DNA of 23,123 bases from a virus (IMGVR_UViG_3300023082_000039:1-23123), one strand, 5' to 3'. Positions 16,609 through 22,012 are shown, numbered from the stretch's first letter. Translations and numbers: made by a program. Notes: generated by a model from the sequence alone, not told the origin.

Positions 16609-16636
16609 TTATGCGATACCGCCGAAGCGGCCTCCT
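16609..16636 (-). promoter_or_regulatory. Shine-Dalgarno bridged to ATG by a UUCG hairpin
   Basis: On the minus strand AGGAGG (16636-16631) is followed at once by CCGC-TTCG-GCGG (16630-16619), a stem with the very stable C(UUCG)G loop, then TATCGCATAA and ATG at 16608. The linear gap is 22 nt; folding the 12-nt hairpin out leaves 10. This resembles T4 gene 38, where a stem-loop brings a remote Shine-Dalgarno near the start. Coupling to terminase termination (TAAATG) is an alternative. Confidence 0.5.
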
Positions 16637-18159
16637 GTTCTTCCTTCCCATGCTTTAGGTCTTGACTGCATGAGGCTTGATGTTGGGGCTACAATAATAC
16701 CAAGAACAGACGCAAGGCAGTCCTTAACGTCATCATGTGCTGGATTCTGTAGAACGAGTTCTTCTTCGAGAATCTCACAGTTGCCGCCTTTGTAGTGCCA
16801 CATCTGATGATTCTCATACTTGGGGTTCAAGGAAGCGAACATACGTTCTTCTTTGGTACCCATATGTCTATTAGGTCTATGTTCCTCAACGGTAAGAGCA
16901 AGCCCCCACTGACGAATGTAGTTATCTTTGATCTCTTTAACAATGACCGATTGGAAGCCTGTGACTTCAGCTCTGATCTTTCTAAAGCCCCACCGTTGGT
17001 GCAGGGATAGAATCTTGTCGAAGTACTCTTTGATCTTGTCAGTCTTGAATCGTTCGATGTCTAGGATGTAGACGTTGTTATAGGCGTCAACTCCGACAAC
17101 AACAATGGATGAGAAGTCAGCTTTACCTCTGACGGACGCCGCGAAGTCAACTGCAGCGAATACGTTAAGTCTACGGGTGTTATAAGAGACGGACCCGTTG
17201 CTGTGAGATACAAGCCCCCGGTTATAGTATTGAAATAGTTCCCGTGAAATCGGGGCTGATTCGGCGTCATTAGGATCGTTATAGTATTGGGCTCTGAACT
17301 GTGTACGGTCAAGGTATTTAGCTTTCTTCTGTGCAAGGATGCGTTGATCAAAACCAAACCATTTGCCATCAGGTCTTTGTTGACGTGGCCAGATGTATTC
17401 GCCCGAACCGTCTCCTACGTCTTCTACCTGACGTTCGAAGACTTCGTAAACAGCAGACTCTGCGAGAACTTCGCCATGAGGATCGTACTCTTCCATGTTC
17501 ATTTCGAGCATGTCGTTGTAAAGATCTTGGGGATGGTAACGAGTACCAACGACCCATTCAAAGGAGTCTGCACTTTCGATAGATGCCAACAGCGAATACT
17601 GCTGACGGACCTTCTCACGACCTTCTTCTGTGTAGGCATTCTCCTTGACAACGACGTCATCGAGTACAGCGATATCACAGTGCATACCAGTAAGACCAGT
17701 AGTCAGACCGCCAATGAAGATAGTGGGGTCACGAATAGCCTCAGCCTTGCGGAGAGGATGGTCAATAGAGATTTCAGAGTTAGTCCACTTCTCACGCTTA
17801 CCTTCCTCAGGATGAACCATCTCTGGCCAATACCTTTGGTAGATCTTGGAAGTGAGGATGTCTTTGATGAACTTGAGTTGCTTCTCAGCCAAGTTTGCAG
17901 TAGAAGAGATATAGAGGACACGTACTGCGGGGTTACGAGTGATCTCCCAAGCTACCCGGTAGGCGACCATAGCTGACTTGCCGTGGTCACGGGGCAACAG
18001 GGTCAACTGATGATGCTTGGCGTCTTGGCGGCACCACCAGTCAATGAGATCAAGATGGACACCACCTAGGACTCGTTGAGGATGAACAAGGTTGATGAAG
18101 GTAACAAGGGATTGCTCAGCAGCTTCCCGAATCATTTGGTGCTTACTGATGACAGTCAA
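16609..18159 (-). CDS. Large terminase subunit (DNA packaging ATPase/nuclease)
   Basis: 516 aa from a TTG start at 18159. This start lies 1 nt after the stop of the preceding gene and has AGGA about 10 nt upstream. An upstream in-frame TTG at 18210 (533 aa) has no Shine-Dalgarno and would overlap the previous gene by 50 bp. Using the 516-aa numbering: Walker A LPRDHGKS (55-62), Walker B DIAVLDDVV (162-170), coupling motif VGTRYH (204-209), and the RNase H-like nuclease with AVDFA (Asp338), AEVTG (Glu398) and HDDVKDCLA (475-483). These are the features of T7 gp19-type terminases, which translocate DNA into the prohead through the portal and cut concatemers. Together with the small subunit gene it opens the late cluster. 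Confidence 0.92.
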   Translation of the reverse strand: MTVISKHQMIREAAEQSLVTFINLVHPQRVLGGVHLDLIDWWCRQDAKHHQLTLLPRDHGKSAMVAYRVAWEITRNPAVRVLYISSTANLAEKQLKFIKDILTSKIYQRYWPEMVHPEEGKREKWTNSEISIDHPLRKAEAIRDPTIFIGGLTTGLTGMHCDIAVLDDVVVKENAYTEEGREKVRQQYSLLASIESADSFEWVVGTRYHPQDLYNDMLEMNMEEYDPHGEVLAESAVYEVFERQVEDVGDGSGEYIWPRQQRPDGKWFGFDQRILAQKKAKYLDRTQFRAQYYNDPNDAESAPISRELFQYYNRGLVSHSNGSVSYNTRRLNVFAAVDFAASVRGKADFSSIVVVGVDAYNNVYILDIERFKTDKIKEYFDKILSLHQRWGFRKIRAEVTGFQSVIVKEIKDNYIRQWGLALTVEEHRPNRHMGTKEERMFASLNPKYENHQMWHYKGGNCEILEEELVLQNPAHDDVKDCLASVLGIIVAPTSSLMQSRPKAWEGRTGGRFGGIA

Positions 18160-18160
18160 T

Positions 18161-18646
18161 TTATTTCCATCCTGATGCAGTGTATGTGATTGTTCGAGTA
18201 GACCCACCAAGGAGTGTGCCGACGAGTCCTCCTACAAGTCCCGAGACTGACAGAGAGAAGATACCAAGACCTGAGGGAGCCTGAATAGTGAATGTGCAAC
18301 CGGGCCAGACATTGGTGGTAGTGGGCGTAACCGTCATATTGCCCAGTAGAGTCGATTGGAGTGCAATGATGGGGGCAGACACCAGAGGTACCAGAGACAT
18401 CGCTCCAGAGGTCTGTGTGGAGGCTACAGCATAGTCTGTACGCTGAGGGCGCCAGTAGTAGGTGTTTCCATCATAGGAGCATCGCATGACCTCTTGCACA
18501 GAACCCCATAGATCAGATACCACTGCATACCAACCAACATAGGTTTGACTTGCAGAAAAGGAACTGAGCAGGGTGGCAACAGGTAACGGATCACCATTGT
18601 TCACATAGCGGATCGAAGAGAGCGAAGGGGTTGCATATGCGAACAA
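18161..18646 (-). CDS. Beta-rich protein of unknown function between terminase genes
   Basis: 161 aa from a TTG start with a strong GGGAGGT Shine-Dalgarno 4 nt away; no ATG or GTG start fits better. N-terminal part has the 'D.YY..RP.. TDY' type of aromatic strand-rich sequence (VMRCSYDGNTYYWRPQRTDY). The C-terminal half is Ser/Thr/Gly/Val-rich beta sequence (LSVSGLVGGLVGTLLGGSTR). No signal peptide. The stop nearly touches the TTG start of the large terminase. Perhaps a minor virion protein; I do not recognise the family. Confidence 0.65.
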   Translation of the reverse strand: MFAYATPSLSSIRYVNNGDPLPVATLLSSFSASQTYVGWYAVVSDLWGSVQEVMRCSYDGNTYYWRPQRTDYAVASTQTSGAMSLVPLVSAPIIALQSTLLGNMTVTPTTTNVWPGCTFTIQAPSGLGIFSLSVSGLVGGLVGTLLGGSTRTITYTASGWK

Positions 18647-18664
18647 GGGGACCTCCCGGAACGG

Positions 18665-18955
18665 TTAGATGTGGAACAGAGAAACTGCAGTAGCACCAGT
18701 GGCAGTTCCCACCGAGAATGCAGTAACAGACAGAGGAAGGATGGTAGTGCCTACACCAACAGTGACTACGAGGTTGCCCCCGCCCGACAGGGTAAGATTA
18801 ACTGTACCTGCTGTTGTAGCATTGATGAGGACTGCGTTGCCGGGACTGGCCCCTACAGCAGCACTGCGAGAGTACTGATCGTTTGCAGAGACAGAAGAAT
18901 CCTGACCAACTACAGTAACACGAATAGAAGCATCAGGTGCGTACAAGTTTGCCAT
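18665..18955 (-). CDS. Small beta-sandwich-like protein of unknown function
   Basis: 96 aa, starts MANLYAPDASIRVTVVGQDS. Alternating strands of Val, Thr, Gly and Ser (INATTAGTVNLTLSGGGNLV, then VTVGVGTTILPLSVTAFSVG) with almost no charged residues after position 30 suggest a small all-beta domain of the kind used as capsid or tail decoration. The start overlaps the last base of the small terminase stop (TAATG), implying coupled translation. It and the next gene are two short beta-rich genes inserted between the terminase subunits. Function unknown. Confidence 0.68.
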   Translation of the reverse strand: MANLYAPDASIRVTVVGQDSSVSANDQYSRSAAVGASPGNAVLINATTAGTVNLTLSGGGNLVVTVGVGTTILPLSVTAFSVGTATGATAVSLFHI

Positions 18956-19503
18956 TAGTTGGGCTTCCCCATAATTCGTTCAAAGTCTACATCAGAGTCT
19001 GTGTTATCTCGAAACATTCGCTCAGCCTCCAGAAGAATCTTCTCCTTGGTTGGGCGGCCCACCCGACTTGCTGCGCTCGTCTTTGATTCAGGTCGTTTCC
19101 ACCCGCCTGACAGAAGAATCTTATCTGCAGCAAATGAATCCTTCTCATCAGAAGATGCTCTGACTTTGATCCGGTGCAATGCGGTAGCTCTGAGTTTGAC
19201 TTCGAGTTCCTCTCGCCATGCAGGAAGATACTCTTGGAAGAATGATGCTTCGGATAGTTTCTTCCAGTGTACCCATGAATCTAGGTAGGTTGTTGCAAAC
19301 TCATATTCGGTAGGATCACCCATCTCGACATACAGACGACGGAGACTTGGGTAGACGATACCATTGTGGAATGTGTGGTCATAGTCCTTGAGGGTGTACT
19401 GAGCGTAACGAAGGTCAGTGTCATCCAGCTCTAGGAACATGGGCTTCACGATATGGGCACCGGAAGCATTCTTAAACTTAAGTCGGTTAGGTACAAATGC
19501 CAT
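18955..19503 (-). CDS. Putative small terminase subunit, first gene of the late cluster
   Basis: 182 aa with a GGAGAT Shine-Dalgarno. Helical and charged; the middle (EASFFQEYLPAWREELEVKL then RATALHRIKVRASS) and the later segment SRVGRPTKEKILLEAERMFR have the look of a small DNA-binding recognition subunit, with 'GRPTKEKI..EA' as a common basic motif in podoviral small terminases. No enzyme motif. It is two genes upstream of the large terminase and is the first gene downstream of the minus-strand promoter candidate. Assignment rests on position, size and the basic helix; not on a firm family match. Confidence 0.65.
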   Translation of the reverse strand: MAFVPNRLKFKNASGAHIVKPMFLELDDTDLRYAQYTLKDYDHTFHNGIVYPSLRRLYVEMGDPTEYEFATTYLDSWVHWKKLSEASFFQEYLPAWREELEVKLRATALHRIKVRASSDEKDSFAADKILLSGGWKRPESKTSAASRVGRPTKEKILLEAERMFRDNTDSDVDFERIMGKPN

Positions 19504-19592
19504 TGGGATCTCCGGGCTTTACATACGTATACATACTGTATTACTATAGTAATTCTCTTGATACACTAGTTGCACTAGATAAACCAAAAGTA

Positions 19593-19624
19593 AACTTTTA
19601 GATACTTAAGTAATACTAAAAGTT
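19593..19624. repeat. Nested inverted repeat in the late leader
   Basis: AACTTTTAG (19593-19601) and CTAAAAGTT (19616-19624) are perfect 9-bp inverted arms. The 14-nt spacer itself contains the perfect 10-bp palindrome TACTTAAGTA (19603-19612). It lies between the promoter candidate and the first late gene, so it would be transcribed in the 5' leader. Confidence 0.7.
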
Positions 19625-19683
19625 AAACTATTGTATAGAGAAAACTTAAAGAAAAGCTTATAGTAAAACTTATCGTTTACTCT

Positions 19684-19719
19684 ATAACTATGTCTAACAT
19701 ATTTTTGAACAAAAGTCAA
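19684..19719 (-). promoter_or_regulatory. Candidate sigma70-type promoter for the late cluster
   Basis: On the minus strand TTGACT (19719-19714) is followed after 17 nt by TAGACA (19696-19691), preceded by TG one base upstream, an extended -10 pattern (TGTTAGACA). The -35 matches 5 of 6 consensus bases; the -10 is weak (3 of 6) but helped by the TG. Transcription would start near 19684, giving a leader of about 180 nt before the small terminase gene. No other minus-strand pair in the region looked better. Confidence 0.4.
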
Positions 19720-19790
19720 CCCCCTTAGACAAACTATTTTACATGGGTACTGAAATTGTTACATAATTTTTTCGAGAAAGTTTCAGGGTG

Positions 19791-19799
19791 TGATACAAT
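19791..19799 (+). promoter_or_regulatory. Candidate extended -10 promoter element, rightward
   Basis: TGATACAAT reads as an extended -10 (TG-N-TACAAT). The -35 at the usual 17-nt distance is TTCGAG (19771-19776), a weak match. The same TGTGATACAA string occurs again at 20387-20396. Placed just before the C/G-rich block. Confidence 0.3.
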
Positions 19800-19802
19800 C
19801 TA

Positions 19803-19835
19803 CCCCTACCCCGGGGGTCACCCCCTGCTACCCCC
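19803..19835 (-). other. Potential G-quadruplex tract
   Basis: Four C-runs on the plus strand (19803-19806, 19809-19812, 19821-19825, 19831-19835) give G4, G4, G5 and G5 runs on the minus strand with spacers of 2, 8 and 5 nt. This satisfies the usual intramolecular quadruplex rule with tracts of at least four. A GGGGG run (19813-19817) inside one spacer could pair with a C-run and compete as a hairpin. Confidence 0.55.
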
Positions 19836-19848
19836 TTCGATTATGTAC

Positions 19849-19864
19849 CAATTGCATGCAATTG
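19849..19864. repeat. 16-bp perfect palindrome CAATTGCATGCAATTG
   Basis: Exact self-complementary 16-mer in the control region, 14 bp from the C-rich block. Length and symmetry fit an operator for a dimeric regulator. Two related palindromic families (TTGGTATACCAA and TTGGCAT-containing) occur nearby. Confidence 0.6.
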
Positions 19865-19893
19865 AAAAACCCTTGGCATGGCGGGGCAATACT

Positions 19894-19907
19894 ATTGGTA
19901 TACCAAT
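19894..19907. repeat. Palindrome ATTGGTATACCAAT, copy 1 of 2
   Basis: Perfect 14-bp palindrome. The core TGGTATACCA recurs at 20126-20135 within CTATTGGTATACCA (12 bases of shared left context), about 230 bp away. Recurrence makes a regulator-binding site more likely than chance. Confidence 0.6.
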
Positions 19908-20122
19908 GTAATACATACTGTAGTACGAGAAGATAGTTATAGATCATCACTGTTATGTTGAGGTATCATAGTACCATAGGTACATTAGATGCAACTGTAA
20001 TTCGTGTCACTCAACATGTAAGGCAGATGAACACATGCACTCGACACGTAATACATTAGTATCATTACAGAATATAACTATTACCCTGCAACTCCAATGC
20101 CATTGGCATGCTACTGTAATGC

Positions 20123-20137
20123 TATTGGTATACCACT
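20123..20137. repeat. Palindrome TGGTATACCA, copy 2 of 2
   Basis: CTATTGGTATACCA is shared with copy 1; the outer right arm is degenerate (CT instead of AAT). It lies 14 bp after ATGCCA-T-TGGCAT (20097-20109), another inverted repeat. Confidence 0.55.
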
Positions 20138-20518
20138 GATACACAACAAATCATGTCCTATCACATCCCCTCATAGAAGGTCACTGAGAGACGCCACAAG
20201 TCCCGTGGTGCATCCTTCATTCTTCTTCTGTCACTCATTCTAGGGGCTTCCTTGTGTCAACCAGAGGCATGTGACATTAATACAACAGAGAATAATCTTC
20301 TACTGTGACCTATTGTTATGAGATGAGATTCCTCAATTGCACCTAGTCAAGACATATCATTCCAACTCAATCACTCTTTGTTACACTGTGATACAACATG
20401 TGATCTTGACCTATTGACATTGATTGTTGTTTGTGCAATGCGCGTGCGCTTTCTGTCCCTATGGTGGGGCCGATGGTCCTATCATTCTTCCCGAGATGGT
20501 GCCGAGACGATCACGGAT

Positions 20519-20527
20519 TGTTACAAT
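20519..20527 (+). promoter_or_regulatory. Candidate extended -10 element upstream of the structured RNA
   Basis: TGTTACAAT matches the extended -10 pattern TG-N-TACAAT. No -35 match lies 17 nt upstream. Transcription would begin near 20534, about 50 nt before the first stem of the proposed non-coding RNA, which makes this the best-placed candidate for driving it. Sequence evidence alone is weak. Confidence 0.28.
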
Positions 20528-20584
20528 ATTGAAACATTATGTTACTTCACTTATCCAATTCGATGTGAGATAAAGAGATTGTAA

Positions 20585-21165
20585 GCAGATGAGGGCCGGT
20601 TGAACCTCTTAAATCCTCCTCCGATTAGCCACTAGGGTAACCTAGTCTAGCCTCTTGATCGAGGACATTGGCAGAACTAATAGGCAACTGGATATGGTGC
20701 CTAGTGTGAGACAAAAGGATGTCGCTACTCAAACCGCAAGGTTAGAGAAAGCCCCTTAGGTGGAAAGCTAAGACTTAGGCGATGTAACATTGTTACATGA
20801 GTTCCTATTCAAGGTGGACGCTGTGTTGAAGCTAGGTTATGGTGCAAATCATCATCATTGAAGGGACTTGAGTGAATGGTCAATCGACTGTGAGAAACTC
20901 AGGTGAGGACGAGTGGAAACTATTCGTAGCGCATGACAAAGCGTGAGGGGTAGTGGTGGCTTAATCAAAGTCATCCTCGTTCAATATCTGGCCACTATCC
21001 CCGCGTAGGATACTTAAAAGTATTCACGTGTTGCCTCTGAAACAGAGGGCATAGGGGATAAACATAACGGACAAAAGACACTATCGTATTGATCTGTGGA
21101 TAGCTTGTGCAATCGGGTGCCGAGTACTAGCTTGAAGCGTTCTTTGTAGTGTGTAACAAAACCGT
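20585..21165 (+). ncRNA. Candidate large structured non-coding RNA, unknown family
   Basis: About 580 nt with no protein frame but an unbroken series of stem-loops readable by eye. Stems: ACTAGG-GTAA-CCTAGT (20631-20646, GNRA loop); CCTC/GAGG (20651-20664); TAGGCA/TGCCTA (20681-20703); TGAG-ACA/TGT-CTCA (20707-20732); AACC-GCAA-GGTT (20732-20743, GNRA loop); ATGTAAC-ATT-GTTACAT (20782-20798); CCTATTCAA with TTGAA-gc-TAGG (20804-20836); CGAGTGG-AAA-CTATTCG (20910-20926); GGGGTAGTGG with CCACTA-t-CCCC (20947-21002); CGCGT-a-GGATACT-TAAA-AGTATTC-ACGTG (21002-21030); TGCCTCTG-AAA-CAGAG-g-GCA (21032-21051). A long-range stem ACGG...ACACTA with TAGTGT...CCGT (21067-21165) closes the last domain. 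Size and phage setting recall the giant GOLLD and ROOL RNAs, but I cannot match their consensus. Strand and ends are inferred; the plus strand is favoured by G.U pairs in the stems and by the rightward operon downstream. Confidence 0.6.
20736..20752 (+). repeat. GC(A/G)AGGTTAG(A/T)GAAAGC repeat, copy inside the structured RNA
   Basis: GCAAGGTTAGAGAAAGC; 15 of 17 bases match the copy at 21256-21272. The first bases form the GNRA loop and 3' arm of a hairpin. Confidence 0.6.
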
Positions 21166-21189
21166 ATTTAAAATAACAATTGTAATTCT

Positions 21190-21221
21190 ATGGAGGGCAG
21201 TGGCACTTAATTGCCCTCTAT
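21190..21221 (+). promoter_or_regulatory. 10-bp hairpin in the leader of the rightward operon
   Basis: ATGGAGGGCA (21190-21199) pairs with TGCCCTCTAT (21212-21221), ten pairs including one G.U, with a 12-nt loop. No U-run follows, so it is not a standard terminator. It lies between the structured RNA and the first gene and could be a processing or stability element, or an attenuator with partner sequences in the repeats downstream. Confidence 0.6.
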
Positions 21222-21255
21222 ATTGGTGCAATTGGCACTGTGAAAGCTATACCTT

Positions 21256-21272
21256 GCGAGGTTAGTGAAAGC
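21256..21272 (+). repeat. GC(A/G)AGGTTAG(A/T)GAAAGC repeat, copy in the operon leader
   Basis: GCGAGGTTAGTGAAAGC, directly upstream of the AGGAG Shine-Dalgarno (21274-21278) of the 166-aa gene. It also overlaps a tandem GTGAAAGCTA (21240-21249 and 21265-21274). Confidence 0.6.
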
Positions 21273-21287
21273 TAGGAGTTTCCTATC

Positions 21288-21788
21288 ATGACTACTCTGG
21301 TAATTGCAAATACAACGGCACTTCCTTCCGTCAAGCAGATCAATGCCCATTCCGTTCGTTTGGGTACGGCATCGATCAAGCTGCAACAGCATATCCATGA
21401 ACATGCTTTGGTTATCGCTCAGCATATCGCTGCCCATGGGGACGTGACAATCGCTGACACTCTGGTCAATGCACTCGGGAAGTCGATCCGCAAGAACCCA
21501 TTGCGTGACTGGTTCCTGATGTACGGTGGCTGCCAGTGGAATGCCGACAAGAAAGCCTTCCGCAAGGCAAAGGACTTCACGTTCGAATTGGAAGTGGCAA
21601 CAGCCAATCCTTTCTGGGAACTGGCACCTGAAGCCGAATACAAGCCGATGGATATCCTCAAGGAAATCGAGAAATTGGTACACAAGGCCCGCAAGCATCT
21701 GGCTGAAACTGACGCCGAAAAGCTGGCAGCCGACAAGATCAACACGGCAGTGCTGGCTCAGCTTGAAGCCTTGGTCCCGGCCAAGTGA
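21288..21788 (+). CDS. First gene of the rightward operon, unknown function
   Basis: 166 aa with an AGGAG Shine-Dalgarno 9 nt before ATG. Composition is soluble and helical: MTTLVIANTTALPSVKQINA, then a His-rich helix (IKLQQHIHEHALVIAQHIAA), a conserved-looking middle (KSIRKNPLRDWFLMYGGCQW then NADKKAFRKAK), and a charged C-terminal coiled coil ending LVPAK. No membrane segment. It overlaps the next gene by GTGA, so the two are probably coupled. The 110 nt upstream hold a 10-bp hairpin and repeated GTGAAAGCTA. As first gene downstream of the divergent control region it is probably an early, host-takeover protein. I do not recognise a family. Confidence 0.82.
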   Translation: MTTLVIANTTALPSVKQINAHSVRLGTASIKLQQHIHEHALVIAQHIAAHGDVTIADTLVNALGKSIRKNPLRDWFLMYGGCQWNADKKAFRKAKDFTFELEVATANPFWELAPEAEYKPMDILKEIEKLVHKARKHLAETDAEKLAADKINTAVLAQLEALVPAK

Positions 21789-21961
21789 AGTACGTCTATA
21801 AGGATTTCACAGGACTGTACTATGCTGGCTCTGGTATTGGTTGGGCTGGTCATGGTGGCTCAACTTGGACCAAGGATATCACTAAGGCTAAACACCTGAC
21901 ATTGGTGGAGGCTGAACGTATGAAGTCCTATATTACAGGCGAAGCTATCGAAGTAAGATAA
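21785..21961 (+). CDS. 58-aa protein, GTG start, unknown function
   Basis: Frame starts GTG at 21785 and overlaps the stop of the 166-aa gene as GTGA; the same type of coupled junction occurs throughout the late cluster. Protein begins MKYVYKDFTGLYYAGSGIGW and ends ITGEAIEVR. The pattern (Tyr- and Gly-rich strand pair, then a helix KAKHLTLVEAERMKSY) suggests a small folded domain. There is no alternative ATG near the start. Short but supported by the overlap and by protein-like composition. Function unknown. Confidence 0.6.
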   Translation: MKYVYKDFTGLYYAGSGIGWAGHGGSTWTKDITKAKHLTLVEAERMKSYITGEAIEVR

Positions 21962-21965
21962 CGAG

Positions 21966-22012
21966 TATAATACGCAGAGACCGTAGGTCTATTCCTATCA
22001 TCTTTGCGTATT
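21966..22012 (+). promoter_or_regulatory. Nested inverted repeat with a perfect TATAAT, before the tRNA-like element
   Basis: AATACGCA (21969-21976) and TGCGTATT (22005-22012) are perfect 8-bp inverted arms. Between them AGACC-GTA-GGTCT (21978-21990) forms a second stem. TATAAT (21966-21971) overlaps the left arm and would be a perfect -10, but no -35 match lies 16-18 nt upstream. It could be a promoter/operator or an RNA element leading into the tRNA-like structure. Confidence 0.5.

Larger units (their letters stand above)
19504..20584. promoter_or_regulatory. Divergent control region between late (leftward) and early (rightward) clusters
   Basis: About 1.1 kb with no convincing gene. It is AT-rich and dense in symmetric sequences: ATTACTATAGTAAT (19540-19553), AACTTTTAG...CTAAAAGTT (19593-19624), CAATTGCATGCAATTG (19849-19864), ATTGGTATACCAAT (19894-19907), GTACC-ATA-GGTAC (19971-19983), ATGCCA-T-TGGCAT (20097-20109) and TGGTATACCA (20126-20135). 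It also has a C-rich block (19801-19835). Perfect palindromes repeated within 600 bp suggest operators for one or more repressors, and such a segment could also hold a replication origin. Both roles are inferred. I see no rRNA, CRISPR or att-site signature. Confidence 0.6.

Noticed and set aside
17287-17976. Plus-strand 229-aa frame opposite the large terminase
   Set aside because: Shadow of the terminase, whose Walker and nuclease motifs are clear.
18160-18210. Longer large terminase starting at TTG 18210
   Set aside because: No Shine-Dalgarno there and a 50-bp overlap with the previous gene; TTG 18159 has AGGA at good spacing and follows the previous stop by 1 nt.
20378-20584. 68-aa frame in the control region
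   Set aside because: TTG start, no Shine-Dalgarno, Cys/Trp/Arg-rich composition and position just before the structured RNA; unlikely to be a gene.
20585-21165. Group I intron, RNase P RNA, tmRNA or hammerhead ribozyme
   Set aside because: I looked for their conserved cores (RNase P GAGGAAAGTCC-type segment, tmRNA ends, CTGANGA...GAAA) and saw none; fragments such as GGTGAGGACGAG...GAAAC only resemble a hammerhead superficially.
19504-21287. CRISPR array, att site or insertion sequence in the gene-free region
   Set aside because: Repeats are palindromes or pairs, not regularly spaced units; no transposase, integrase or terminal inverted repeats with target duplications are visible.
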